Below are positions 1 to 8,004 of a stretch of 38,878 nucleotides of DNA, one piece after another (the first letter of the stretch is position 1; each line of letters opens with the position of its first letter). The notes under the pieces were generated by a model, which was not told the origin of the DNA, ran no database searches, and saw nothing but the letters and a program-made list of their open reading frames with translations. This DNA is from Bacillota bacterium (GTDB taxonomy: Bacteria > Bacillota > Clostridia > Saccharofermentanales > Fastidiosipilaceae), in contig JASGUW010000036.1 in NCBI GenBank assembly GCA_030055235.1, forward strand, positions 1 to 38,878. The letters are read 5' to 3'. The position numbers were made by a program, and so were the translations under genes.

Positions 1-1
1 C

Positions 2-103
2 GCACATCGCGTTCACACGATCGCTGGACAACGGATCGTTCAACCACCAACCAAACGCCTGAAGGCCATCTACAAGGCATTTAACGTCAAGAAGCTCACG
101 TAG
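2..103 (+). CDS. C-terminal tail of a truncated ORF, possibly a transposase
   Basis: An open frame enters from the left edge and stops with TAG at 101-103, giving 33 residues. The end is basic and reads ...TKRLKAIYKAFNVKKLT. This resembles the C-terminal tail of some DDE transposases, but the fragment is too short to assign a family. Another insertion sequence lies at the other edge of the window, which makes a mobile-element origin plausible. The start lies outside the window. Confidence 0.35.
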   Translation, partial: AHRVHTIAGQRIVQPPTKRLKAIYKAFNVKKLT

Positions 104-311
104 CTATATTCTCGGCGGGAATTCAGGATCCAGAGCGAAGGATTGCACGTTTTTCACGCTTGTGACTTCGTAACGCTTGCCAAATGTACAGTCTGAACTG
201 TCGCCGTCTGTCCAGAACAAAAAAAGCTGCACGTTCTCCCACGCTATGAATTAAGACTCCATATCCACAATTGAAAATCCGGATCCCTGCAGCCCGAAGT
301 CAGCACAAAAT

Positions 312-370
312 CCGCTCCCCGCCTGCCAGAATCTGCCAACCCGCTCCCCGTCAGCCAGAATCCCGTCAGT
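312..370. repeat. Two degenerate 29-30 bp tandem units at the scpB 3' end
   Basis: Two adjacent units both begin CCGCTCCCCG and share GCCAGAATC. The second unit runs into the last codons of scpB. The rest of the gap, 104-311, shows no gene. No convincing terminator for scpB was found; the nearest T-run on the minus strand lies near 218-226 without a clear stem. Confidence 0.4.
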
Positions 371-1064
371 CCGAATCCGCCCCGCCGCGCCCCGACTGTT
401 CAAACTCGTGTTCAAACGACTGCAGCGTGTCGTACATCAGCATTTCCATGGGCGGCAGCTCCTCCGGCCCCGACAGTCCTGTCTCCAGCAGGAAGCGCTC
501 GGTCGTCGCAAAAAGCGAGGGACGACCCGGAGTCTCCAGCTGCCCGACCACCTCGATATAGCCGCGCTCCTCCAGGCGGCTGACGATGCTGTCGGAGTTG
601 ACCCCGCGCACAAACTCGATCTGCGCCCTGGTAACCGGCTGATTGTAGGCAACGATGGCCAGTGTCTCATAGGCGGCGGGCGTCAGGCGCGGACGGTGGC
701 GCGGCTCAAAGAGCCGGGAGACCCAGGCGGTGGTGCCGGGCTTGGTGGCCAGGCTGTAGCGCGACCCCACCCGCCGCAGCTCGATACCACGGCCAGGATC
801 CTCCGCAGCTTCACGGCGCTGCCGCTCAAGCACGGACTCCACAACATCCGGCGCGTGCCCGGTCAGATCGGCAAGCTCAACCAGATCCAGCGGATCGCCC
901 GAAGCGAAAAGCAGGGCCTCCAGCACCGCAGCCAGCTCATGGCCGGCTACAGGTTCCGACGACTGAGCCTCGCCGACTTCGAATTCCTGCTCCAGCCCCT
1001 GCCCCTGCTCCTGCTCCAGTCCCTGTCTCTCGGGTCCCAGGCCGCGCGCCATATCATCCGACAT
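366..1064 (-). CDS. scpB: Segregation and condensation protein B (ScpB)
   Basis: ScpB is the winged-helix kleisin partner that binds ScpA and, with SMC, forms the bacterial condensin that compacts and separates chromosomes. The protein has the family core LEALLFASGDPLDLVELA near the N-terminus, then two winged-helix halves including YETLAIVAYNQPVTRAQIE and RGVNSDSIVSRLEERGYIE, and ends in a Gly/Asp-rich tail. I chose the ATG at 1064 because AGGAGG lies 9 nt upstream; the in-frame ATG at 1073 is only just behind that same site. The N-terminal 30 residues are Glu/Gln-rich low complexity and dispensable-looking. The start overlaps the end of scpA by 11 nt, so translation is probably coupled. Confidence 0.95.
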   Translation of the reverse strand: MSDDMARGLGPERQGLEQEQGQGLEQEFEVGEAQSSEPVAGHELAAVLEALLFASGDPLDLVELADLTGHAPDVVESVLERQRREAAEDPGRGIELRRVGSRYSLATKPGTTAWVSRLFEPRHRPRLTPAAYETLAIVAYNQPVTRAQIEFVRGVNSDSIVSRLEERGYIEVVGQLETPGRPSLFATTERFLLETGLSGPEELPPMEMLMYDTLQSFEHEFEQSGRGGADSD

Positions 1065-2019
1065 CGCCGGCATCCTCCTTCACTCCCGCACTCACTCCGT
1101 CACTCACTCCCGCACTCTGCTTCCCTGCCGCGCCGGGAGCCGCGCCGGGCACCGCGCCGGAAGCATCAAACACGCTGTCATAGGCGCCCTCCAGACCGTC
1201 CAGGTCATCAAGCTCCAGCGAAGCACCAGGATCCGCGCTCAGGCAGATCGGCCCCAGCGCCACGTTCTGCTCCGCCTGAATGCGGTTGAGACGCAGCAGC
1301 TCCAGCACGGCCAGAAAGCCGGTAATGCGCTCGGTCCGATTGGTGCGACGCGGCCAGATCTCGTCAAAAAGCAAACGCACCTGCTGCCTAAGCCGCAGCC
1401 AGAGCGAACGGATAGCCCCGACCAGCGACACCCGGTCACGCCGCAGAACCTGCTCCAGGCGCTCACGCAGCGAAGCATAGCGGATCTGGTTGCGTGCGGC
1501 GAGCGTCCGGGCTGCACGCTCGAAGCGCTCCACACTGAGCCTGGGCTGCGAAGGCTCGGCATCCACCAACTGAATCCCGAGCGCCTTCGCCGTCGACGGC
1601 AGGCGCAGACGGCAGCCGCGGTAGCGCTCGTGACGCTCTTTCAGCACGGCGGCCAGCAGCCGGGCGCGGCGATAGGCCAAAAGGCGCAGCACCAGATCCT
1701 CGCGCGGGTCCCGCTCCCCCTCTTCCCCCTCCTCGCGGCGGCCGGGCAAAAGCAGCCGTGACTTGATCTCAAGCAGCGTCGCCGCCATGACCAGAAACTC
1801 GCTCGCCAGCTCCATATCGAGCTCCGTGTCGCGGTCCAGAATCTCCAGGTACTGATCGGTAATGCGGGCAATCGGGATGTCATGGATATCGATGCGATCG
1901 CGCTCAATGAGATGCAAAAGCAGATCCAGAGGACCGCTGAAAGAGCCGGCGCGGATTTCCGGTCGGCTCTGTCCTTCCCGCCGGCCCTCCCGGTCTTCCC
2001 TGCCCTCCATTTCGCTCAC
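1054..2019 (-). CDS. scpA: Segregation and condensation protein A (ScpA, kleisin)
   Basis: ScpA is the kleisin subunit that bridges the SMC heads in the SMC-ScpAB condensin. The N-terminal SMC-binding part is clear from about residue 25: FSGPLDLLLHLIERDRIDIHDIPI, followed by ITDQYLEIL and FLVMAATLLEIKSRLLLP. The C-terminal winged-helix part includes VTFLAVLEL-type residues (GFLAVLELLRLNRIQAEQ). At 321 residues it is longer than the usual 240-260 aa because of an Ala/Gly/Asp-rich C-terminal extension of about 50 residues. The first codon is GTG at 2019, 5 nt after the protease gene ends; an ATG at 2010 is an alternative, and neither has a strong ribosome-binding site. Confidence 0.95.
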   Translation of the reverse strand: MSEMEGREDREGRREGQSRPEIRAGSFSGPLDLLLHLIERDRIDIHDIPIARITDQYLEILDRDTELDMELASEFLVMAATLLEIKSRLLLPGRREEGEEGERDPREDLVLRLLAYRRARLLAAVLKERHERYRGCRLRLPSTAKALGIQLVDAEPSQPRLSVERFERAARTLAARNQIRYASLRERLEQVLRRDRVSLVGAIRSLWLRLRQQVRLLFDEIWPRRTNRTERITGFLAVLELLRLNRIQAEQNVALGPICLSADPGASLELDDLDGLEGAYDSVFDASGAVPGAAPGAAGKQSAGVSDGVSAGVKEDAGDVG

Positions 2020-2024
2020 AGACG

Positions 2025-2768
2025 TCAGCGGACCAGCCTCGCGAGCAGCTGCAGCAGCCAGGTGGCCGGCGTATCCAGGATCCAGATCAGCGGCGTTGCC
2101 AGCGTGTGCAGCACCGTCGAAAGCAGACCACGGGCCAGGATGACTATGCCGATGAAGACCATGCCAATAATCCGCTCACGCTGCATCAGCCAGTAATAGA
2201 TACGGCTCGGCAGCAGGGTGCCAAAGAACTTGAAGCCATCGAGCGGCGGAACGGGCAGCAGGTTAAAGACACATAGATATAGATTGATATAGAAGAGCGA
2301 TACCAGAAACTTATAGGCAATATCCAGTATGTTATTAAGCAAAGCCACATCCGTCTTCAGCACAAACAGTAAAAGCTGCACGCCAACCAGGAGCAGGCGG
2401 CTCACCATGGCCAGCAGGACGTTCGCCGTCACGCCGGCGATCGACACCAGAGCGATGCCCTGCTTGATCGTATAGCGGCGCGAAAAGCGGTTGGGGTTGA
2501 AGGGCACGGGCTTGGCCCAGCCCACCGGGGCACCGAGCAGGATGAAGAGGGTACCTGCCGGATCCAGGTGGGCCAGGGGATTCAGCGTCAGCCGTCCGGC
2601 CTCCCGCGCGGAACTGTCGCCCAGATGGTTCGCCATCCAGGCATGGGCGGCCTCGTGCACAGAAAGAGCCAGCAGGACCGCCAGCATCTGGATGAGCCAG
2701 CTCTGGAGCGAAATGCCGCGCAGCAGGGCCAGCGCCGCTGTCGGCAGGGCGGTCATGACGAGGTTCAT
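2025..2768 (-). CDS. Site-2 protease family (M50) integral membrane metalloprotease
   Basis: This is a polytopic membrane protein of 247 residues with the zinc-protease motif HEAAH at residues 38-42, inside the first long hydrophobic segment, and the second M50 motif NLLPVPPLDG near residue 175, whose Asp is the third metal ligand. Proteins of this family cleave substrates within the membrane; the substrate here is unknown. The short form without a PDZ domain is the common type encoded next to scpA/scpB in Firmicutes. Its ATG overlaps the ileS stop codon (ATGA), and scpA follows after 5 nt, so it belongs to the ileS-scpAB transcript. Confidence 0.9.
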   Translation of the reverse strand: MNLVMTALPTAALALLRGISLQSWLIQMLAVLLALSVHEAAHAWMANHLGDSSAREAGRLTLNPLAHLDPAGTLFILLGAPVGWAKPVPFNPNRFSRRYTIKQGIALVSIAGVTANVLLAMVSRLLLVGVQLLLFVLKTDVALLNNILDIAYKFLVSLFYINLYLCVFNLLPVPPLDGFKFFGTLLPSRIYYWLMQRERIIGMVFIGIVILARGLLSTVLHTLATPLIWILDTPATWLLQLLARLVR

Positions 2769-5700
2769 GGCTCAAGCACCAGACGGCAGGGATGCCCGTT
2801 GATCTGCCAGTCACTGCCGCCCTCCAGGCCCTCCACCTGCTCGAGCTCACGGGTCAGTGTCGCTGCCTGGATGGCTGCGGCCTGACGGGAGATGACGGAG
2901 GCCAGTTCGGGCTTCGCATCATAAAGGACACGAATACGATCCGTGACCTCAAAGTCGCTGTCACGGCGCATGGTCTGGATCTTGGAGACCAGCTCACGCA
3001 CCAGGCCTTCCTCGATCAGGTCCTGATTCAGGCGAAGGTCGAGCGCGACCGTGCGCTCGCCGGAGCTTGTCGTGGCGTAATCCGCCAGCGGGGCTGTCTC
3101 AATAAGCAGGTCCTCCGCCGCCAGCCGGATGGCAGTGCCGTCAATGTCGAGCTCCAGGGCACCCTCCGCATCGAGCCGGCGTTTGGCTTCCTGGCCGTCC
3201 AGGGCGGCCAGAGCAGCCTGGACCTTTGGCACCAGGGCGCCCAGGCGGCGGCCCACTGTCCGCAGCTGCGGCTTGAAGCTGTAGTCCACCAGCTCGGCGG
3301 CGGAATCCACATAGCGCAGCTGCTTGATATTGAGCTCGGCCAGCAGCAGGTCGCGGTCCTCGTCCTCCAGACGGACGGGAGAGACGACCAGCATCTGGGC
3401 CAGCGGCTGGCGGGTCTTCACCTGACGCTCCTGGCGGGCGGCGCGGGCCAGGCTCACCAGCTCCAGCACTTCGTCGATGCCGGCTTCGAGTTTCTCATCA
3501 ATCCAGTTGGGGTCGCTCGTCGGGAAATCGGTCATGTGGACGGAGGGCACGGCCTCAGGATTCACCTGGCAGACCAGATTCTGATAGATCTGCTCGGTGA
3601 TATAGGGAACATAGGGGGCGGCCAGGCGACAGACCGTCTCCAGCACCGTGTACAGGGTCAGGAAGGCTGCCTGCTTGTCAGCAGTCATGTCGGGACCCCA
3701 GAAGCGCTCGCGGCCGCTGCGCACATACCAGTTGGAGAGCTCCTCCACGAAGGCCTGGATTTTACGCCCGGAGTTCGTGATGTCGTAGTTTTCGAGCCCC
3801 TTATCTACCGCGGCCACCAGTCGGTTGAGGCGCGAAAGGATCCAGCGGTCCATGCGCGTCAGCTCCTGATCCTCCAGGCGCAGGCCGGTGGGATTAAACT
3901 GATCGATCTCGGCATACATGATGTAGAAGGCATAGGTGTTCCAGAGCGTGCCCATAAACTTCCGCTGCCCCTCCTCCACCGCCTCCATGGTGAAGCGTGC
4001 GGACTGCCAGAGCTGGGTTCCGCTCAGGAAGTACCAGCGCGTGGCATCAGCACCATAGCGATCGAGCACCTCCCAGGGGTCGACGACATTGCCCTTGTGC
4101 TTGGACATTTTCTGACCGTCGCGGTCCTGCACCAGCCCCATGACGATGACATTTTCATAGGGCGAGCGGCCGAAGATCGCCGTCGAAATCGCCTGCAGTG
4201 AATAGAACCAGCCACGCGTCTGATCCAGAGCCTCTGAGATGAACTGGGCCGGGAAGTTCTGCTCGAAGAGCTCCTTATTCTCAAAGGGATAGTGATATTG
4301 GGCGAAGGGCATGGCGCCCGAGTCAAACCAGCAGTCGATCACCTCCGGCACGCGCTTCATCTCCCCGGAGCATTCGGGGCAGCGGATGGTGACGGTGTCG
4401 ATCCAGGGCCGGTGCAGCTCGATGTCAGGCGGGCAGTTATCCGACATTTCACGCAGCTCCTGAATCGAGCCGACGACGTGCAGGTGTCCTTCGGCGCAGC
4501 GCCAGACAGGCAGCGTCGAGCCCCAGAAGCGCTCGCGGGAAAGCGCCCAGTCGATGACGCCCTCCAGGAAATTGCCCATGCGGCCGTCGCGGATCGTCGG
4601 CGGCAGCCAGTTGACGCTGCGGTTGTTGGCGACCAGCTGGTCGCGCAGGGCGGTCATGCGGATGAACCAGCCGTGGCGGGCGTAGTAGATCAGGGCGGTG
4701 TCACAGCGCCAGCAGAAGGGATAGCTGTGCTCGACCGTCTCCATGCCGAGCAGCAGGCCGTCGGCGTCGAGCTTCGCAATAATATCAGGGTCAGCATCTT
4801 TTACGAAGCGTCCTGCGAAGTCCGTCACCTCGTCCGTCAGCGTGCCATCCTCCGCCACGAACTGGATGTGTGGCAGCTCGTACTCACGGCCCAGGCGCGC
4901 GTCGTCTTCACCGAAAGCCGGGGCGATGTGGACGATTCCCGTGCCGTCCCCGGTGGTGACGTAGTCGTCGGCGATGACGTACCAGGCGCGGCGTCCGCTC
5001 CTGGTGACCAGATCGCGGGCATAGGGGAAGAGCGGCTCGTAGTCAATACCGACGAGCTCACTGCCGACGAAGGTGTCAAGCACCTCATAGTCCTGGCCCA
5101 GCACGGCTTCCGCCCGGTCAGCGGCGACGTAGTAGCGGTCCTGGCCGCGGCGGGCGAGCACATAGCGGGCTTCCGGATTGACGCAGAGGGCGGCGTTGGA
5201 CGGCAGCGTCCAGGGCGTCGTCGTCCAGGCGGTCAGCCAGGTGCCGGGTTCGCCGCGGACGGCGAAGCGCAGGTAGACCGTGTCTTCGCTGACATCACGA
5301 TAGCCCTGGGCTACCTCATGGCTCGACAGAGAGGTGCCGCAGCGGGGGCAGTAGGGAATGATCTTATGGCCCTCATAGAGCAGGCCAAGTTCATGGATCT
5401 TCTTCAGCGCCCACCACTCCGACTCAATGTAGTCGTTGTCATAGGTGACATAGGCGTTTTCCATGTCGGCCCAGAAAGCGATGCGCTCGGAGATGCGCTC
5501 CCACTCATCCTTATAGGTCCAGACACTGTGCTTGCAGCATTCGATAAAGGGCTCGACGCCATAGGCCTCAATCTCAGGCTTGCCGTTGATGCCGAGGTCC
5601 TTTTCAACCTCAAGTTCGACAGGCAGGCCGTGAGTGTCCCAGCCGGCCTTGAACTCAACGTCACGCCCCTTCATGGTGTGGTAGCGCGGGATAATGTCCT

Positions 5701-5893
5701 TGACCACGCGTGTCAGCACATGGCCGATATGGGGGCGGCCATTCGCCGTCGGCGGGCCATCGTAGACAGTAAAACGGCGGCCTCCCACCCGCGCCGCGCG
5801 CGAGCGCTCCTGAATGCCTTCCAGCTTCCAGAACTCCGCCACCTGGGCCTCCCGGCCGCCAAAATCCATGCTTGTCGGAACTTTCTGATACAT
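2765..5893 (-). CDS. ileS: Isoleucyl-tRNA synthetase (type 2-like)
   Basis: This is a class I synthetase that charges tRNA-Ile with isoleucine in the cytosol. The ATP-binding motif HIGH is at residues 55-58 and the KMSKS loop appears as KMSKHKGN. The editing domain and the anticodon-binding domain, with DRWILSRLNRLV, follow in normal order. Internal CPRCG and FCWRCD cysteine pairs are present, but no C-terminal CxxC zinc finger is seen. That, with KMSKH and CPRCGTSLSSHEVAQGY, fits the IleS2 clade rather than IleS1. I start at ATG 5893 because GGGGAG lies 10 nt upstream; the in-frame ATG at 5911 has no ribosome site. The gene is preceded by an isoleucine T-box and heads the operon with the protease, scpA and scpB. 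Confidence 0.97.
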   Translation of the reverse strand: MYQKVPTSMDFGGREAQVAEFWKLEGIQERSRAARVGGRRFTVYDGPPTANGRPHIGHVLTRVVKDIIPRYHTMKGRDVEFKAGWDTHGLPVELEVEKDLGINGKPEIEAYGVEPFIECCKHSVWTYKDEWERISERIAFWADMENAYVTYDNDYIESEWWALKKIHELGLLYEGHKIIPYCPRCGTSLSSHEVAQGYRDVSEDTVYLRFAVRGEPGTWLTAWTTTPWTLPSNAALCVNPEARYVLARRGQDRYYVAADRAEAVLGQDYEVLDTFVGSELVGIDYEPLFPYARDLVTRSGRRAWYVIADDYVTTGDGTGIVHIAPAFGEDDARLGREYELPHIQFVAEDGTLTDEVTDFAGRFVKDADPDIIAKLDADGLLLGMETVEHSYPFCWRCDTALIYYARHGWFIRMTALRDQLVANNRSVNWLPPTIRDGRMGNFLEGVIDWALSRERFWGSTLPVWRCAEGHLHVVGSIQELREMSDNCPPDIELHRPWIDTVTIRCPECSGEMKRVPEVIDCWFDSGAMPFAQYHYPFENKELFEQNFPAQFISEALDQTRGWFYSLQAISTAIFGRSPYENVIVMGLVQDRDGQKMSKHKGNVVDPWEVLDRYGADATRWYFLSGTQLWQSARFTMEAVEEGQRKFMGTLWNTYAFYIMYAEIDQFNPTGLRLEDQELTRMDRWILSRLNRLVAAVDKGLENYDITNSGRKIQAFVEELSNWYVRSGRERFWGPDMTADKQAAFLTLYTVLETVCRLAAPYVPYITEQIYQNLVCQVNPEAVPSVHMTDFPTSDPNWIDEKLEAGIDEVLELVSLARAARQERQVKTRQPLAQMLVVSPVRLEDEDRDLLLAELNIKQLRYVDSAAELVDYSFKPQLRTVGRRLGALVPKVQAALAALDGQEAKRRLDAEGALELDIDGTAIRLAAEDLLIETAPLADYATTSSGERTVALDLRLNQDLIEEGLVRELVSKIQTMRRDSDFEVTDRIRVLYDAKPELASVISRQAAAIQAATLTRELEQVEGLEGGSDWQINGHPCRLVLEP

Positions 5894-5925
5894 TAGCGCT
5901 TGTCTCCCCATTTATTAAAGTCATG

Positions 5926-5957
5926 CAAAAGAGACGACCCGCTCCCGGGACGTCTCT
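5926..5957 (-). terminator. Regulated intrinsic terminator of the ileS T-box
   Basis: On the minus strand AGAGACG (5957-5951) pairs with CGTCTCT (5936-5930), with inner pairs CCCG/CGGG, followed by a short T-run ending near 5926. It lies directly after the T-box element and about 30 nt before the ileS start. Confidence 0.8.
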
Positions 5958-6132
5958 TAATGAACGTTCTACCACCCAGTCCGTGCGTTAGCTACGGTTC
6001 GCGTGTCAGGTACCTGGACCTGCCATGTTTTAAGCGACGGTGATCCGCCAGAACCGGGCCGGATGCACTTACAGCAAACGTGCACTCTCTGTACCGACCA
6101 GGATGGTTCTGACCGTCCGTCACCATGAATCC
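5926..6132 (-). promoter_or_regulatory. Isoleucine T-box riboswitch leader of ileS
   Basis: The leader runs from the promoter to the terminator. Stem I is visible: CAGAACC pairs with GGTTCTG, with further pairs GGTCGG/CCGGCC and TGCAC/GTGCA inside, and GACGG/CCGTC closing the base. The 3' side of the internal loop contains ATC (6044-6042), an isoleucine codon followed by A, in the position of the specifier. The conserved T-box element reads TGGGTGGTAGAACG at 5978-5965. GGAC just before it can pair with GTCC of the terminator 5' arm, giving an antiterminator that excludes the terminator. Uncharged tRNA-Ile should therefore switch on ileS and the genes behind it. Confidence 0.88.
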
Positions 6133-6138
6133 TGCACG

Positions 6139-6168
6139 ATTATAGGAGGCAGGGCCGCGGCCTGTCAA
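6139..6168 (-). promoter_or_regulatory. Sigma-A promoter of the ileS operon
   Basis: A perfect TTGACA (6168-6163) and a perfect TATAAT (6144-6139) are separated by 18 nt. Transcription would start near 6132, giving a leader of about 240 nt that contains the T-box. Confidence 0.88.
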
Positions 6169-6343
6169 ACCGTTCCTGTGAGACGGGTTTACGCCAGGAA
6201 TGCCAGGACCTGGTAAAAGCTCTCTTCCGCGCCTTCCTCTAGCACCTGAAGCGCCGCAGATTTCGTTCAGTTTGCATGTAAGAGTTTTTAAAGTCATTTC
6301 TGCAACTGCTTGCGTTCAATTGCTTGCGTAATTTTTTACATGG

Positions 6344-6400
6344 CGATCGGCCTTCGTAACGATCGGCCGTCGTAACGATCGGCCATCGAAGTGATCAGCC
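6344..6400. repeat. 16-bp minisatellite, 3.5 copies
   Basis: Units CGATCGGCCTTCGTAA, CGATCGGCCGTCGTAA and CGATCGGCCATCGAAG follow each other at exactly 16 bp, then a partial TGATCAGCC. It lies about 160 bp ahead of the first family-A hairpin array. Another 16-bp minisatellite lies directly ahead of the second family-A array. No gene is seen between 6170 and 6559. Confidence 0.75.
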
Positions 6401-6558
6401 TCACAGACTGCCGGAATACGAATAGAAAGCGATAGCATAGCGGGCAACGAGCATGATGATCACATCTCCTAAAAGAATGGAGCAATCCAGACTAACTTGC
6501 CCTGAACAAATGAGATCAAAGGTGAGCCGGCGCTGTGCGCTGTGCAGCGCTCCTTTTG

Positions 6559-7014
6559 TGGTCAGTATGGGCCGAAATGGCAATCGAATTAGCCATTTCA
6601 CGCTAAGTTGACCCTGCGCGCCGTGCAGCGGCGCGCGCGGCCTTTCGTGGTCAAAGTAGCCTGATATCCAAATCGTTTTTTGGATTACACGCTGTTTTGA
6701 CCAGAAACAAGCCTCCCGTGGTCAAAGTAGCCTGATATCCAAACCATTTTTTGGATTACACGCTGTTTTGACCAGAAACAAGCCTCCCGTGGTCAAAGTA
6801 GCCTGGTATCCAAATCATTTTTTGGATTACACGCTGTTTTGACCAGAATCAGGTCTTTCGTGGTCAAAGTAGCCTGATATCCAAATCGTTTTTTGGATTA
6901 CACGTTGTTTTGACCAGAATCAGGGCTTTCGTGGTCAAAACAGCCTGGTATCCAAATCATTTTTTGGATTACACGTTGTTTTGACCCTACGCGCCGTGCA
7001 GCGGCGCGCGCTGC
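6559..7014. repeat. Family-A hairpin repeat array A1 (71-bp period)
   Basis: Five units start at 6648, 6719, 6790, 6861 and 6932, exactly 71 bp apart. Each has a 56-nt palindromic core and a 15-nt linker. The core folds as three nested stems: outer TGGTCAAA/TTTTGACCA, middle AGC/GCT, inner ATCCAAA/TTTGGAT. A divergent core of the same 56-nt length lies at 6559-6614 with the inner stem changed to ATGGC/GCCAT. Both this core and the last unit are followed by a GC-rich cap that folds as CGCGCCG-TGCAG-CGGCGCG. No coding content is seen. Confidence 0.9.
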
Positions 7015-7426
7015 CTATCTCTCCTTGCCAGCCATCTCCCTGGCAGGTTCACCCGCTTCCTGACATTCTTGGCGTGCACCTCTGTGGACGGGTGGCCGGT
7101 CGAGCCTTTCGGGCCACTGAGAAAGATCAAGCCTGGAAGGCGGTATGGCTGGCTGCAGTGCGAGGATATATAAAGGATATATTATGTATATATAATGAGA
7201 AAGTTACGTGGTGGTGATCGGCAAGGAATCCAGGCTTGATTGGACAGTTTTTCTGATGTTCCCGGAGTAATTCTGATACGGTCGTACTGTCATGGCGCTC
7301 CTTGCATAGTCAGGATCGAGAGAAATACGAAATCGGTATATGAAGTGATCTCGATTCGCCACCTGACAGCTGGCCACAGGTTCTCCCTTTCACATTCGCC
7401 AGGCAAACTCTCCCGGCACCCTCAAT
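7015..7426. other. Gene-free stretch
   Basis: No supportable gene is present. It holds a small hairpin (TGCCAG/CTGGCA near 7027-7046) and an AT-rich patch at 7164-7200 with repeated GGATATAT and TATATAAT, which looks promoter-like but has no gene behind it. Confidence 0.5.
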
Positions 7427-7602
7427 CCTGACAAGCCCCCGCCCTGCAGCGGCCGCCGCACTAGTTACCTTCAAAGTCTACCAGCGCAAACCTCCAGATT
7501 TCGCTCCATGACCGTGAAAGAGTCCTCACCCTTTGTCGCCTGTTCGGTGGTGCGCCCTCATAGCGATCAGGAACAAGCGTACGGCCGCCAATTTCGGTGG
7601 CC
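7427..7602. repeat. Left copy of a 176-bp direct repeat (znuA 3' end)
   Basis: This segment aligns almost base for base with 11117-11293. It begins CCTGACAAGCCCCC in both places and ends at GTGGCCA in both. The match covers the last 45 or so codons of znuA plus about 35 bp downstream of its stop. The two copies flank the LRR surface-protein gene, 3690 bp apart. Confidence 0.9.
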
Positions 7603-7608
7603 ATGTCT
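7461..7608 (-). pseudogene. Decayed C-terminal fragment of znuA
   Basis: Read on the minus strand the fragment gives ATEIGGRTLVPDRYEG, matching ATEIGGRTLVLDPYGG near the C-terminus of the intact protein at 11151-12299. The frame then breaks: a further stretch aligns only at the DNA level, and the last residues again match in register. It has no start, no signal peptide and none of the metal-binding N-terminal part. It is a duplicated and degraded 3' end, not a functional gene. Confidence 0.85.
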
Positions 7609-7939
7609 CTGTTGTGTACACAAGCAAAAGGAAAACAAACGAACACGCTTCAGCCTGTACAAAAAGATGGTCATCTTGCTTCGCAGCAGAATGACAAGCC
7701 GTATATGAGGGATCTGAAGTGTTCACGTCACACGATTCGCCTCCACAAAAGATGCAAATACATATGACAGGAATTTCTAGCAGCTTATAAGCGACTTCCA
7801 CCACCGTCAACCTGAGTCAGATGCAAGTGACTGGTGATTTTTCTGGCTGTTCCCGATGAAAGGGACGGCGCAGCTCAGCAGCAGCCAGACGTATCAGCAG
7901 GTATCCGAAGAGCTGTCTTCTTATTGACTTCATAATACT

Positions 7940-7969
7940 AAGAGGGGCCGTGAAACTACGGCCCCTCTT
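7940..7969 (-). terminator. Probable terminator of the LRR surface-protein gene
   Basis: A perfect 12-bp inverted repeat, AAGAGGGGCCGT and ACGGCCCCTCTT with a 6-nt loop, lies 36 bp past the stop codon at 8005. The tail is only moderately T-rich on the minus strand (AGTATTAT). The sequence from 7610 to 7939 shows no gene. Confidence 0.6.
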
Positions 7970-8004
7970 CGCAACAAATGACTGGTCAGCTTTACAGATC
8001 TTGA

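Noticed and set aside
2792..5896. Long open frames on the plus strand opposite ileS
   Set aside because: They are antisense shadows of a GC-rich coding gene. They lack ribosome sites and recognisable domains.
6559..6985. CRISPR array in the 71-bp repeats
   Set aside because: The 15-bp linkers are nearly identical rather than unique spacers, the repeat cores are 56 nt and palindromic throughout, and no cas gene is present.
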